64,000 nt of DNA from Desulfoferula mesophila (GCF_037076455.1 NZ_AP028679.1:3115501-3179500), one strand, 5' to 3'; shown: positions 1 to 9,499, counted from the first letter of the stretch. Made by a program: numbers and translations. The notes: generated from the letters alone by a model not told the origin.

Positions 1-1106
1 AACAGCATCAGATCGGCGATGGCCCCGCGCGGGGCCTGGGCCCCCAGGCGGCAAACCGCCTCGTCGTTGTCCAGGCAGATGGGCTCGTCGCTGATGTTGC
101 CGCTGGTCATCACCAGGGCTTCCAGGCCCAGGCGCGCCGCCTCGGCCAGCAGCAAATGGTGCAGCGGGGTGTAGGGCAGCATCAGGCCCAACAGGCGGTT
201 GCCCGGCGCCACCGCCGGGGCCAACCCGGCCTCCGGGCGCAGCGAGGCCAGCACGATAGGCCGCTCCCGGCTGGCCAGGGCCAGGGCGCTCTCTTCGTCC
301 AACCCGGCCAGGCCCTGGGCCGCGGCCAGATCTGGGACCATCACCGCCAAGGGCTTCTCCTCGCGGTGCTTGCGGCCCCTCAGACGCTGCACCGCCGCCG
401 GGTTCTTGGCGTCCACGGCCAGGTGAAAGCCGCCCAGACCCTTGATGGCCAGCACATTGCCCTGGGCCAGGGCCCGGGCCGCCGCGGCCACCGGCTCGGG
501 CTCGTCCAGTTCCACTCCGGCGGCATCGGCCAGCCACAGGCGGGGGCCGCACTCCGGGCAGGCGTTGGGCTGGGCGTGGAAGCGCCGGTCGCCGGGGTCA
601 TCGTATTCCGCCTGGCAGACGGGACACAGGGTGAAGGAGGCCATGGTGGTCTGGGGCCGGTCGTAGGGCAGGTCCTTAATGATGGTGTAGCGGGGACCGC
701 AATGGGTGCAGTTGATAAAGGCGTAGCCGTGGCGGCGGTCGCTTGGGTCGTTCATCTCGGCCAGGCAGGCCTCGCACACCGCCACGTCGGGGCTGATCAG
801 GGTGCTGCGCCGGCCCGGCCGGGAAGCCCGGATGCTGAACTCGCACTCGCCGGGCTCCAGGGAGGCCTCCCCGCGCTCCACCCCGTGGATGGCGGCCAGG
901 GGCGGGGCCTGGGAGACCAGGCGGGCGAAAAACTCCTCCACCGCCGCCGCGCTGCCCTGCACGGCCAACTCCACCCCGGCGCCGGTGTTTTCCACCCAGC
1001 CGGTGAGACCCAGGCCGCGGGCCAGGTTGTAGATAAAGGGGCGGAAGCCCACTCCCTGCACCACCCCCCGCACTCGGGCTTGGTTGCGTGCCCTCCCCTG
1101 CTTCAA
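1..1106 (-). CDS. hypF: HypF carbamoyltransferase, [NiFe]-hydrogenase maturation (3' end cut by window)
   Basis: HypF uses carbamoyl phosphate to make the thiocarbamate on HypE that becomes the CN ligand of the [NiFe] site. About 368 codons are visible. They contain an N-terminal acylphosphatase domain (GVVQGVGFRPFIYNLAR), two zinc-finger-like CxxC pairs (CEACLAEM...CTHCG and CPVCQAEY...CPECG) and a YrdC-like domain (KGLGGFHLAVDAKN, later SGNISDEPICLD). The Kae1-like C-terminal domain lies beyond base 1. I place the start at a TTG (1106), 4 nt after the hypB stop, with an AAGGGG-type ribosome site; no ATG fits. It is the third gene of hypA-hypB-hypF. No hydrogenase structural genes are in the window. 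Confidence 0.93.
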   Translation of the reverse strand, partial: MKQGRARNQARVRGVVQGVGFRPFIYNLARGLGLTGWVENTGAGVELAVQGSAAAVEEFFARLVSQAPPLAAIHGVERGEASLEPGECEFSIRASRPGRRSTLISPDVAVCEACLAEMNDPSDRRHGYAFINCTHCGPRYTIIKDLPYDRPQTTMASFTLCPVCQAEYDDPGDRRFHAQPNACPECGPRLWLADAAGVELDEPEPVAAAARALAQGNVLAIKGLGGFHLAVDAKNPAAVQRLRGRKHREEKPLAVMVPDLAAAQGLAGLDEESALALASRERPIVLASLRPEAGLAPAVAPGNRLLGLMLPYTPLHHLLLAEAARLGLEALVMTSGNISDEPICLDNDEAVCRLGAQAPRGAIADLML

Positions 1107-1110
1107 AGGC

Positions 1111-1761
1111 CTACCCCTTGACCCAGCTCTCCAGCCAGCCCACCCACTCCCGCAGCCCCTCGCCGGTGCGGCAGGAGATGTCGAACACCTTCTGCTTTGG
1201 GTTGAGCGCCCGGCAGGTGTCGTGGATGCGCTGCAGATCGCAATCGATGTATGGCAGCAGGTCGATCTTGTTGACCAGCAGCACCCCGGCCGCCCGAAAC
1301 AAGGCGGGATACTTGGCGGGCTTGTCGTCGCCCTCAGTCACCGAGAGCACCGCCACCTTCATGTCCTCGCCCAGGTCGAAATCCACCGGGCACACCAGGT
1401 TGCCCACGTTCTCGATGATCAGCAGATCCAACTGGCTCAGGTCCAGGGCCTCCAGGGCCTCGGCGATCATGGGGCCGTCCAGATGGCAGGCCCCCTGGGT
1501 CTGGATCTGCACCGCGGGCACCCCGCAAGCGGCCACCCGCCGGGCGTCCTCGTCGGTCTGGATGTCGCCCTCGATCACCGCGCACCTGATACGCCCCTCC
1601 AGGCGGGTGAGGGTGCGCTCCAGGATGCTGGTCTTGCCCGCGCCGGGACTGGAGATCAGATTGAGAACCTTGAGCCCCTGGGCGGCAAAACGCTGCCGGA
1701 ACTTGTCGGCCATGTTCTGGTTGGCTTCCAGGATGTTACGCCCCACCTCTATCTCGGCCAT
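1111..1761 (-). CDS. hypB: HypB GTPase, nickel insertion for [NiFe] hydrogenase
   Basis: A 216-aa G3E-family GTPase that works with HypA to deliver nickel to the hydrogenase large subunit. The P-loop SSPGAGKTSILERT is at about residue 38, and the switch-type motif IEGDIQTDEDA and the guanine-specificity motif VNKIDLLPY follow. The N-terminal His-rich or CXXCGC nickel-binding extension found in some HypB proteins is absent, so nickel storage is probably done elsewhere. It lies between hypA (18-nt gap) and hypF (4-nt gap), evidently one transcript. Confidence 0.95.
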   Translation of the reverse strand: MAEIEVGRNILEANQNMADKFRQRFAAQGLKVLNLISSPGAGKTSILERTLTRLEGRIRCAVIEGDIQTDEDARRVAACGVPAVQIQTQGACHLDGPMIAEALEALDLSQLDLLIIENVGNLVCPVDFDLGEDMKVAVLSVTEGDDKPAKYPALFRAAGVLLVNKIDLLPYIDCDLQRIHDTCRALNPKQKVFDISCRTGEGLREWVGWLESWVKG

Positions 1762-1779
1762 GCCGGTCCTCCCCGAGGT

Positions 1780-2121
1780 CTACTCCGCCTCGATGTGATC
1801 AACGTATAGCTCTTGGCCGGAACAGAGCTCGATGTCCCGGGAGCCGCAGGCCGGGCAGGCCGCTACCAGCTCGCTCATGTCCATTTGCTCCCCGCAGGCG
1901 TGGCAGATCCCCATGGCCGGCACCCGCTCGATATCCAGCACGGCCTCGGAGGCCGCGGTGCCTTCCTTGATTAGGTCGAAACTGAAGGTAAGGGAACTGG
2001 GCACCACCCCGGCTAGGGACCCGATCTTCACCGCCACCTTGGTCACCCGACCCACCCCGTGGCGGGAGGCCTCCTGTAAGACGATGCCCAGCAGCGATTG
2101 GGCGATGGATAGTTCGTGCAC
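1780..2121 (-). CDS. hypA: HypA hydrogenase nickel chaperone
   Basis: A 113-aa protein of normal HypA length. It begins MHELSIAQSLL, and His2 is the conserved nickel ligand. The C-terminal half carries the structural zinc site CHACGEQ...CPACGS. It is the first gene of the minus-strand hypABF run. The divergent penicillin-binding protein gene starts about 140 bp away, so the promoter presumably lies in that gap. Confidence 0.95.
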   Translation of the reverse strand: MHELSIAQSLLGIVLQEASRHGVGRVTKVAVKIGSLAGVVPSSLTFSFDLIKEGTAASEAVLDIERVPAMGICHACGEQMDMSELVAACPACGSRDIELCSGQELYVDHIEAE

Positions 2122-2264
2122 GATTTTTCCCGCAACCTGGGCATGTTAAGAGACTTTTGAATGTAGCACGCAGCGCTCAACGGGGTCAAGGAGGCCCCGC
2201 CCCCCGCTTGGCTGGGCCGCTGGGGTCTGGTAGACTCCTGAATCAAAGGCCGTGGAGGGATAAG

Positions 2265-4727
2265 TTGCCATCTTCGCAGACAAAACCAACCGGTCGCCGC
2301 ATGGGTTGGCTGGGGCGCATCCTTATATGGGGCGCCGGCCTTACCCTGGTGCTGGCCATCCTGGCCGCCGGGGCCGCGGTGGTGGGCTGGTTCTATATCA
2401 CCGACAATCTACCCCGGGTGGAAAGCCTCACCGATTATCGTCCGCCCACGGTGACCCGGGTCATCGCCGCCGACGGCAGCCTCATGGCCCAATATTATCA
2501 CCAGCGCCGCTTCCTGGTGCCCATCAACCAGGTGCCCCGCCAGGTCATCCTGGCCTTCGTGGCCGCGGAAGACGGCAACTTTTTCAAACACCAAGGCATC
2601 GACCTGCTGGGCATCTTGCGTGCCGCCATAGCCAACATTCAGGCCGGGCGGGTGGTGCAGGGGGCCAGCACCATCAGCCAGCAGGTAGCCCAGGCTCTGT
2701 TGCACACCCCGGCCAAGGTATGGGTGGCCAAGCTCAAGGAGATGGTCTTCGCCTGGAAGATGGAGAAGACCCTCAGCAAAGAAGAGATCCTCTACATATA
2801 TCTCAACGAGATTTACCTGGGCCATGGGGCCTACGGGGTGGAGGCGGCGGCGCGCACCTACTTCGGCAAACCGGCCAATGAGTTGGACATTGCCGAGGCG
2901 GCGCTGTTGGCCGGGCTGGTGCAGGCCCCCAGCCGCTACAGCCCCCTGCGCCACCCCCGCCGGGCCCGCACCCGCCAGGTGTACGTGATCGGGCGCATGG
3001 CCGAGGAGGGCTTCATCACCAAGGAGCAGGCCCGGGCCGCCATGGACCAGCCGATGGACGTGGAGTTGCACTCTCCCCGGACGGTGATGGCCCCCTATTA
3101 CGAAGAGGCCGTGCGCCAATGGCTGGAAGAGCGCTACGGCAGCAAGCTCCTGTACGAGGGCGGGCTGACCGTCCACACCGCCTGCGACCCCGCCATGACC
3201 GCCGCCGCCAAGGCGGCCATCGCCGCGGGGCTGGCCGAGCTTACCCACCGCCAAGGCTATTTCGGACCCCTCAAGCGCCTGAGCCCCGAAGCGTTGGCCC
3301 AGGCGCGCTCCCGGCCCGTGGGGCCGGGCGAGGTGGCGCCGGGAGCCAGACAGGAAGCGGTGGTCACGGCGGTGGACCGGGGTAAGCAGCGAGCCGAGCT
3401 GCGCCTGGGAGCGGCCAGGGGCTACATCGGCTTCGACCAGGTCAAGTGGGCTCATCCACCGGTAAAGGACCTGAGCGCCCCCACCCCCCGGGTAAAGAGC
3501 ATAGAGGAGGTGTTCGCTCCGGGCGACGTGGTGCTGGTGCGCCCGGAAAAATACTCGGCCAACACCCAATCCTGGAGCCTGGAGCTGGTGCAGGAGCCGG
3601 TGTCCCAGGCCGCCCTGCTGGCCCTGGAAAACCACACCGGCCGGGTGCGGGTGATGATCGGCGGCTCCAATTTCGACAAAAGCCAGTACAACCGCGCGCT
3701 ACAGGCCCGCCGCCAACCGGGCAGCGCCTTCAAGCCCCTTATCTATGCCGCGGCCCTGGATCACCCCACCAAGGTCTACACCGCCTCCACCCAGATTTTG
3801 GATGCGCCCATCACCTATGACGACCCCGTGAAGCCCGGGGAAAAGTGGCGGCCCAAGAACTACAGCAGCCGCTTTTACGGGCCGACCACGGTGCGCCAGG
3901 CCCTGGCCCACTCGCGCAACGTGGTCACGGTGAAGCTTTTGAGCGAATTGGGCATCAGCTATGTGATCAATTACGCCCGCCGCTTGGGCATAACCAGCGA
4001 GCTCTACCCCAACCTGTCCCTGGCCCTGGGCACCAGCGGGCTGAGCCTGTTGGAACTCACCCTGGCCTACGGGGTGTTCGACGATCAGGGCATCCTCATG
4101 GACCCGGTGTTCGTGGAAAGGGTCAACGACCGCAACGGCGTGGAGATCTACCAATCCGCCCCCCAGAAACGCCAGGTCATCTCCCCGGCCACCGCCTATC
4201 TGGTCACCCACCTTTTGCAGGGGGTGATCCAAGAGGGCACCGGCCGCAGCATGCTGGTGCTCAAGCGGCCCCTGGCCGGCAAGACCGGCACCACCAACGA
4301 CCTGCGCGACGCCTGGTTCATGGGCTACAGCCCCCAGCTAATATGTGGGGTGTGGGTGGGCCAGGACGACAACTCGCCCCTGGGCAAGCGCGAAACCGGG
4401 GCCAGGGCCGCCGGCCCCATCTGGCGGGAGTTCATGGGCCAAGCCCTGAAAGACCAACCGGCCGAAGACTTCCCGGTGCCCGAGGGAGTGGTGTTCGCCA
4501 GGGTGGACCGCAACACCGGGGTGCCCATCGCCGCCGGCGGCAAGGGCGGATTCTTCGAGTCCTTCAAGCAGGGACGGGAGCCGGCCCCCGGCGAGGATAG
4601 CGGCGGCGGCCAGAGCGAAAAGCCCCAGGATTTTCTGCAGAGCGAGTCCTTCGGCGCGGCGCCTGTCGCCCCTGCGGTCCCCGGCGCCACCCAGCGGCCC
4701 CAGGCCCTCCCCGCCCCCGGCCACTGA
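2265..4727 (+). CDS. Class A penicillin-binding protein (PBP1A-type, bifunctional)
   Basis: A peptidoglycan glycosyltransferase/transpeptidase in the inner membrane. One N-terminal transmembrane segment (about residues 14-40) is followed by a GT51 domain (AAEDGNFFKHQGID with the catalytic Glu, GASTISQQ) and a transpeptidase domain with SxxK (PGSAFKPL), SxN (HSRN) and KTG (AGKTGTTNDLRDAW). The Pro/Gly-rich tail looks disordered. I chose a TTG start at 2265 because GGAGG lies 6-10 nt upstream. ATG 2301 is possible, but it has no Shine-Dalgarno sequence and would fall just before the membrane segment. Length is about 820 aa, normal for the family. Confidence 0.93.
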   Translation: MPSSQTKPTGRRMGWLGRILIWGAGLTLVLAILAAGAAVVGWFYITDNLPRVESLTDYRPPTVTRVIAADGSLMAQYYHQRRFLVPINQVPRQVILAFVAAEDGNFFKHQGIDLLGILRAAIANIQAGRVVQGASTISQQVAQALLHTPAKVWVAKLKEMVFAWKMEKTLSKEEILYIYLNEIYLGHGAYGVEAAARTYFGKPANELDIAEAALLAGLVQAPSRYSPLRHPRRARTRQVYVIGRMAEEGFITKEQARAAMDQPMDVELHSPRTVMAPYYEEAVRQWLEERYGSKLLYEGGLTVHTACDPAMTAAAKAAIAAGLAELTHRQGYFGPLKRLSPEALAQARSRPVGPGEVAPGARQEAVVTAVDRGKQRAELRLGAARGYIGFDQVKWAHPPVKDLSAPTPRVKSIEEVFAPGDVVLVRPEKYSANTQSWSLELVQEPVSQAALLALENHTGRVRVMIGGSNFDKSQYNRALQARRQPGSAFKPLIYAAALDHPTKVYTASTQILDAPITYDDPVKPGEKWRPKNYSSRFYGPTTVRQALAHSRNVVTVKLLSELGISYVINYARRLGITSELYPNLSLALGTSGLSLLELTLAYGVFDDQGILMDPVFVERVNDRNGVEIYQSAPQKRQVISPATAYLVTHLLQGVIQEGTGRSMLVLKRPLAGKTGTTNDLRDAWFMGYSPQLICGVWVGQDDNSPLGKRETGARAAGPIWREFMGQALKDQPAEDFPVPEGVVFARVDRNTGVPIAAGGKGGFFESFKQGREPAPGEDSGGGQSEKPQDFLQSESFGAAPVAPAVPGATQRPQALPAPGH

Positions 4728-4767
4728 GCCAAGCGGCGCGGAAAACCCGAGCGACCAGTTGACCACG

Positions 4768-4794
4768 AAAAACGGCCTCCCGGATGGGAGGCCG
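4768..4794 (-). terminator. Rho-independent terminator of the CBS-ACT gene
   Basis: A perfect 9-bp stem (4773-4781 with 4786-4794, arms CGGCCTCCC/GGGAGGCCG, GGAT loop). On the minus strand it is followed by a run of five T (4768-4772). It lies 22 nt past the stop of the minus-strand CBS-ACT gene and just after the convergent PBP gene, which it may also help to end. Confidence 0.85.
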
Positions 4795-4816
4795 CGCTTG
4801 TCTTGGTTTGGGGCTC

Positions 4817-5485
4817 TTAGATGTCGCTGAGCTGGTCGTTGCTGACCTGGACCACGGTGAAGTTGCCTTCCAGCTCATCCACCAGGGCCTTGAGCTTGTC
4901 ATCGGCCATGTCCGCGATGCGGATGTACACGTTGCGGCAGCCCTCCTCGCACATTTCGTAGGAGGTCAGGATGGAGACCATGCGGCCGCCATGCTTGCGG
5001 ATTACGTCGGCCACTTCCTTGATGGAACCGGGACGGTCTTCCAGGTTCAGGGTGAACTGCACTCCGCCGCGATAAACGCCGGTGATGCTGGTCAAGACCC
5101 GGAACACGTCGCCCTGGCTGAGGATACCCACTACCTTGCCGTCCTCGGTGACCGGCAGGCCGGTGATCTTGTGCTCCAACATCATTACCGCGGCTTTTTC
5201 CACGGTGTCGTTGGGCCTGATGGTGATCACCTTGCGGCTCATGATGTCTTTGACCTTGAGCTCGCTGAGCAGATAATACAGTTCATGCACGTCCAGGGTG
5301 GTGGCTTTGCTGGGGCTGGCCTCCTTCAGATCCCGGTCGCTGACGATACCCGCCAAGGCGCCCTTTTCATCGATAACCGGAAGGCGGCGCACGTTGTTTT
5401 CCTTCATCAACTGCGAAGCCTTCATGACCGAGGTATCGGGCGTGACGGTTACGGGGTCCGAGGTCATCCAATATTTGACCAGCAT
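4817..5485 (-). CDS. CBS-pair plus ACT domain protein (AcuB-like)
   Basis: A 222-aa regulatory protein. Two CBS motifs (about residues 1-60, MTSDPVTVTPDTSVMKAS and RRLPVIDEKGALAGIVSDRD; about 75-130, VEKAAVMML and GLPVTEDGKVVGILSQGD) are followed by a C-terminal ACT domain (about 140-222). CBS pairs usually bind adenine nucleotides and ACT domains bind small ligands such as amino acids. The ligand here cannot be read from the sequence. The gene is single, with GGGAGG before the ATG and its own terminator. AcuB-like proteins are common in anaerobic deltaproteobacteria; a link to acetoin use is not supported here. Confidence 0.88.
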   Translation of the reverse strand: MLVKYWMTSDPVTVTPDTSVMKASQLMKENNVRRLPVIDEKGALAGIVSDRDLKEASPSKATTLDVHELYYLLSELKVKDIMSRKVITIRPNDTVEKAAVMMLEHKITGLPVTEDGKVVGILSQGDVFRVLTSITGVYRGGVQFTLNLEDRPGSIKEVADVIRKHGGRMVSILTSYEMCEEGCRNVYIRIADMADDKLKALVDELEGNFTVVQVSNDQLSDI

Positions 5486-5621
5486 CTTAATTTCCTCCCA
5501 GCTTTTATGAGCACCTGAAAGAGCATATGAACTCAGGACCGGCTCTATCCGGCCCGCCTGCGACGGAATTATAGCCGAGAACTTGTGTCTGCGCTTTCCT
5601 CAAGATACAATCCCGCCCTAG

Positions 5622-7604
5622 TTGGTTGTCAAGTTTTTTCAAGTGGCTGGATGCGATATCCCGGTGACGGAGCAAGCAAAATCGCCCGACGACGCCTCCT
5701 GGGCCGAGCTTATGCTGGGCGGGGGTAGTCCCCTGGCGCAATTCATCGAAGGTTTCGCCCCCCGGCCGGGCCAAATCGACATGGCCGCAGAGGTGTCCAA
5801 GGCCCTGCGCCAGCAGGTTCCCTTGGTGGTGGAGGCGGGAACCGGCACCGGCAAGACCCTGGCCTACCTGGCCCCGGCGGCGGCCAGCGGGCTCAAGGTG
5901 GTGGTCTCCACCGGCACCCGCACCTTGCAGGACCAGGTGCAGGGCAAGGAGTTGCCCCTGTTGCGCGAGGCCCTGGCCCCGGATTTGACCTGGGCGGTGC
6001 TCAAGGGCCGCACCAATTACCTCTGCCGCCGCCGTTACCTGGGCCTGGCCGCCCAGCCCGACCTGTCCCTGCCGGGGCTCAACAGCGCCCTTTCGCTGCT
6101 GGAGCCATGGCTGGAGCACACCCCCGGCGGCGACCTGGACGAGGTGCGCGGCCAGGGGCTGGGCCCCGCCCTGGCCGCCGAGGTAAGCACCAACAGCGAG
6201 CAGTGCCTGGGGGGGCGCTGTCCCCTGCGGCAAGACTGCTTTCTCATGGAAGCCCGCCGCCGGGCCGCCGAGGCCCAGATAGTGGTGGTCAACCACCACC
6301 TGTTCCTGGCCGACCTGGTGCTTCGGGCCGGGGGCCACGGCGAGGCCCTGCCCCGCTACCAGGCCGTGGTCTTCGACGAGGCCCACATCCTGCCCGAGGT
6401 GGCCACCCAGGCCTTCGGGGTGAGCCTCAGCCAGCAGCGCCTGTCGCTGCTCTTGCGCGATTTGCTGCGCGAGATTGTCGGCAACGCCCAGGTGGCCCAG
6501 GCCGCCGCGCAGGTGGATACGGCGGGCAAGGGCTTTTTCGGCAAGCTGCGCCGCACCCTGGGGCCCGGGGGGCGGGCCACGCTGAGCCCCGAAGAGCTGG
6601 CCCGCCTGGCTCCGGCGGGAGGCGAGCTGCAAGAGGCCCTGGACGCCCTGGCCCACAGCCTGCCGGGCGACGACGAGGTCTCCGAGGCCCTGGCCCAGCG
6701 GACCCAGGCCCTGGCCCTGGACCTGGAGGCGGCGGCCCAGCCGGTGGCCGGGCACAGCGTGGCCTGGGCCGAGGCCCGGGGCGGGGCCAGCCTGCACCTA
6801 TCGCCGGTGGAGGTGGGGCCCCATCTGCAGGAGGCCCTCTACGCCCACCAGGGCCGCCTGGTGTTCACCAGCGCCACCCTGGCCGCCACCGACGACCTGG
6901 AGCCCTTTTGCCGCCGCCTGGGCCTGCCTCCCGAGACCCGCAAGAAGATCGTGGCCTCGCCCTTTGATCCCGCCTCCCAGGCCCTGCTCTACGTGCCCAA
7001 AGGCATGCCCGATCCGGGCGACGGCAAGTTCCCCGGCGCGGTGGCCCAGCAGGTGGTCCGGCTTTTGGAGCACAGCCGGGGCCGGGCTTTCGTCCTGTTC
7101 ACCAGCCACCGCAACCTGGAGGCGGTGAGCCAGCTTCTGGAGGGGCAGCTACCCTACCCCGTGCTGGTGCAGGGACAGGCGCCCCGCCTGGAGTTGCTCG
7201 CGCGTTTTGTAGAGGATAGCCCCAGCGTGCTGCTGGCCACGGCCAGCTTTTGGCAGGGGGTGGACGTACCCGGCCCGGCGCTCAGCGCGGTGATCGTGGA
7301 CAAGCTGCCCTTTGCCCCGCCCGACGACCCGTTGGTAGCGGCCCGCTGCCGCCGTTTGGAAGAGGAAGGCCAGAGCGGCTTCGCCCATTTGCTGGTGCCC
7401 GAGGCCATCCTGTCCCTCAAGCAGGGGCTGGGCCGCCTGCTGCGCACCCCCACCGACCGGGGACTCTTGGCGGTCTTGGACGGACGGCTGATAACCAAGG
7501 GCTATGGACGGCGCTTTCTCAAGGCCCTGGCCCCGGTGCCCCTTACCCACGATCTGGCCGAGGTGGCCGCCTTTTTCGCCCTGGAAAGCGAACCGCAAGA
7601 TTGA
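5622..7604 (+). CDS. dinG: DinG/XPD-type ATP-dependent DNA helicase with Fe-S cluster
   Basis: A superfamily 2 helicase of the DinG/YoaA group, expected to unwind DNA 5' to 3' and to act on damaged or R-loop DNA. Walker A is VVEAGTGTGKT (about residue 70) and the DEAH box is VVFDEAHILPE (about 250). Between them are four cysteines (LCRRRY, EQCLGGRCPLRQDC) that match the family [4Fe-4S] site. The C-terminal helicase motifs include FTSATLA and the QGLGRLLRT arginine-finger region. The start is uncertain: TTG 5622 gives the longest frame, and GTG 5643 or 5664 would remove only non-conserved residues. Confidence 0.88.
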   Translation: MVVKFFQVAGCDIPVTEQAKSPDDASWAELMLGGGSPLAQFIEGFAPRPGQIDMAAEVSKALRQQVPLVVEAGTGTGKTLAYLAPAAASGLKVVVSTGTRTLQDQVQGKELPLLREALAPDLTWAVLKGRTNYLCRRRYLGLAAQPDLSLPGLNSALSLLEPWLEHTPGGDLDEVRGQGLGPALAAEVSTNSEQCLGGRCPLRQDCFLMEARRRAAEAQIVVVNHHLFLADLVLRAGGHGEALPRYQAVVFDEAHILPEVATQAFGVSLSQQRLSLLLRDLLREIVGNAQVAQAAAQVDTAGKGFFGKLRRTLGPGGRATLSPEELARLAPAGGELQEALDALAHSLPGDDEVSEALAQRTQALALDLEAAAQPVAGHSVAWAEARGGASLHLSPVEVGPHLQEALYAHQGRLVFTSATLAATDDLEPFCRRLGLPPETRKKIVASPFDPASQALLYVPKGMPDPGDGKFPGAVAQQVVRLLEHSRGRAFVLFTSHRNLEAVSQLLEGQLPYPVLVQGQAPRLELLARFVEDSPSVLLATASFWQGVDVPGPALSAVIVDKLPFAPPDDPLVAARCRRLEEEGQSGFAHLLVPEAILSLKQGLGRLLRTPTDRGLLAVLDGRLITKGYGRRFLKALAPVPLTHDLAEVAAFFALESEPQD

Positions 7605-7612
7605 ATCGAGGC

Positions 7613-8416
7613 CTAGATGGTGCCTCGGAAATCTTGCATGCGCTCCAGGAAGAAGCTCCCCAAACCCACGGCGAACATGACCAGGGTGATGGTCGCTATC
7701 AGGCCCAAAAGCAGCGCCAGGGGCAGCACCAGGGCCCAGAAGACCCGCCAGCGCCCGGTGCCGTGGGCGGCGGCCAGGCCGCCGATGGCCACCACCATCC
7801 CCCACACCGCGGCCAGGAAGATGCCCAAATAGGGCAAGGCCAAAAGCAGGCTCGTGGCCTGACCGTAGGCCATCACCCGAAAGGTGGCCCGCACCCCGTT
7901 ATGGGCTCCCCGCAAAATCCACAGCGAAAAGTGCAACACCCAGGTGGTGAAAAACACCGAGATCAGCACCATCAAGGGCGCGAAGACCAGGCCCAGCACC
8001 GCCGAACGCAGGGTTACGTATTGCTGCCCCAGGCCGTGGCCCCAAAGGACGTTGCAGGCCTGGCCCAGGGTGCCCAGGATCAGGGCGAAGCTAAGCGCCC
8101 AGGCGTAACCGGGACGGGCCGGGGCGGAGAAAAAGCGCACCGGGTGGAACAGCACCAGGCCGATGGTGCGCAACAAGCGGGAGAAAAAGCCGCCCTCGCC
8201 TTCCCAGGCCGCATAGGAACCTGACGGCGTCTCCGGTTCTTGGCCGGGAAACCCCGGCAGGTGCGGCACCAACGGGGCCGGGCCCGGGGGCGGCGCTGCG
8301 CCGGGGAGGTCTATCTCTTGGCGGCAGGTGGGGCAGCGCACGGTTCCGGGCAACTCGCCCGGCTGGGCCTGAGCTGGGTCCACGCCGCTGCCGCAAAAGG
8401 GGCAAAAGACTCCCAT
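7613..8416 (-). CDS. Zinc-ribbon plus Yip1-like integral membrane protein
   Basis: A 267-aa protein of unknown function. The N-terminus has two CxxC pairs (CPFCGSG...CPTCRQE) forming a zinc ribbon. A Pro-rich linker follows, then a hydrophobic region (about residues 90-255) with five or so membrane segments in the Yip1/YIPF arrangement. The ATG at 8416 has GGAGG upstream and shares its A with the TGA of the preceding small gene (TGATG), so the two are translationally coupled. It converges with the helicase gene, with only 8 bp between them. Confidence 0.7.
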   Translation of the reverse strand: MGVFCPFCGSGVDPAQAQPGELPGTVRCPTCRQEIDLPGAAPPPGPAPLVPHLPGFPGQEPETPSGSYAAWEGEGGFFSRLLRTIGLVLFHPVRFFSAPARPGYAWALSFALILGTLGQACNVLWGHGLGQQYVTLRSAVLGLVFAPLMVLISVFFTTWVLHFSLWILRGAHNGVRATFRVMAYGQATSLLLALPYLGIFLAAVWGMVVAIGGLAAAHGTGRWRVFWALVLPLALLLGLIATITLVMFAVGLGSFFLERMQDFRGTI

Positions 8417-8673
8417 CAACTTTCCTCCCGGCGCGATGCCGTCTTGCGCCGCGACCAGCGCCGCATGAACCCGGCCACGCCTTCGGGGTCTCCCCGGAGG
8501 GCCTTTTCCTCGTAAAGGGTCTCGCGCCCCTGTCCCGAAGCGGCCACCCGCAGGCATTGTACCCGATGGCCGCAGTCCCAGCAGCCGGCGGCCACCTGAC
8601 GCAGACCTCCGCCGCCGGGAGGAAAAACCCGCTCCAGATCGCCGAAACATTTGGGAAGGCCGGAATCGCCCAT
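8416..8673 (-). CDS. Small Cys-containing protein, unknown function
   Basis: An 85-aa protein beginning MGDSGLPKCFGDLERVFP. It has one N-terminal Cys and a central CWDCGHRVQC cluster that could bind zinc or iron, then a basic C-terminus. It is coupled by a one-base overlap to the downstream Yip1-like gene, so the two may work together. I do not recognise the family. I chose ATG 8673 because the conserved-looking Cys region begins just after it; upstream codons in this frame look non-coding. Confidence 0.55.
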   Translation of the reverse strand: MGDSGLPKCFGDLERVFPPGGGGLRQVAAGCWDCGHRVQCLRVAASGQGRETLYEEKALRGDPEGVAGFMRRWSRRKTASRREES

Positions 8674-8830
8674 CGTCTCTCCAACGCGCCCGCCAAAACC
8701 GGGCGCTCGGGTATAATTGAGCATAAAGGGGCGGGCCGCCCGGGTCAAACTTTTATGCCCGCTCCTTGCTTGCGCCGGCATCTTGCGGCAGACTAGGCCC
8801 CCAGGACAACCGCAGCCCCAAGGAGTGGAC

Positions 8831-9493
8831 ATGCAACTAGCCCAAGGACTGTACTTTTACCCCTGGACCCAGACCACGGTCAACAACTGCAACAGCGTGC
8901 TCATCTCCGGCGGGCCGCTTACCCTCGTCGATCCCGGCCACAGCCAGCTCTACGGCCACGTGGAAAACGGCCTGGCCGGCGACGGCTTCCGCGATATCCC
9001 GGAGCTGGTGGTGATGACCCACTGCCACCCCGACCACCTGGAGGCGGCGGCCCAGCTGCAGCGGGCCGGGGCCAAGCTGGCCATGCACCCCGAGGAGATC
9101 GCCTATATGAACGGCGAGGGGCGGGCCCTGGCCAGCGCCTTGGGCATGAACTTTCCCGACCTGACCTTTGACGTCCTGTTGGAGGAAGGCGAGCTTACCC
9201 TGGGCGAGCATACCCTCCAGGTGATCCACACCCCCGGCCACAGCCCCGGCCACGTGTGCCTGTATTGGCCCGAGCACAAGGCGCTCATCGCCGGGGACCT
9301 GGTCTTCGCCCAGGGCGTGGGCCGGGTGGACTTTCCCGGCGGCAGCGGCGAGCTGCTCAAGGAGTCCATCAAAAAAGTGGCCGCCCTGGACCTGGAACTG
9401 GTGCTGCCCGGCCACGGGCCCATCGTCAAGGGACAGGAGCAGGTGGCCAAGAACTTCGCCCTGATCGAGCAGTTCTACTTCCCCATGCTCTAG
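8831..9493 (+). CDS. Metallo-beta-lactamase-fold hydrolase (glyoxalase II-like)
   Basis: A 220-aa MBL-fold enzyme. The dinuclear metal motif is MTHCHPDHLEA (about residue 60), followed by HTPGHSPGHVCLYW, the metal-bridging Asp in LIAGDLVF and a final His in VLPGHGPI. This matches the hydroxyacylglutathione hydrolase-like group, but the true substrate is unknown. Start ATG 8831 has AAGGAG 8 nt upstream; an upstream in-frame extension lacks homology features. It stands alone between divergent and convergent neighbours. Confidence 0.85.
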   Translation: MQLAQGLYFYPWTQTTVNNCNSVLISGGPLTLVDPGHSQLYGHVENGLAGDGFRDIPELVVMTHCHPDHLEAAAQLQRAGAKLAMHPEEIAYMNGEGRALASALGMNFPDLTFDVLLEEGELTLGEHTLQVIHTPGHSPGHVCLYWPEHKALIAGDLVFAQGVGRVDFPGGSGELLKESIKKVAALDLELVLPGHGPIVKGQEQVAKNFALIEQFYFPML

Positions 9494-9499
9494 GCCCGG

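Noticed and set aside
156-1121. Long plus-strand open frame opposite hypF
   Set aside because: It is an antisense shadow of a GC-rich gene. The minus strand encodes clear HypF motifs.
8712-8717. TATAAT box upstream of the metallo-beta-lactamase gene
   Set aside because: A good -10, but no -35 at suitable spacing, so it is not reported as a promoter.
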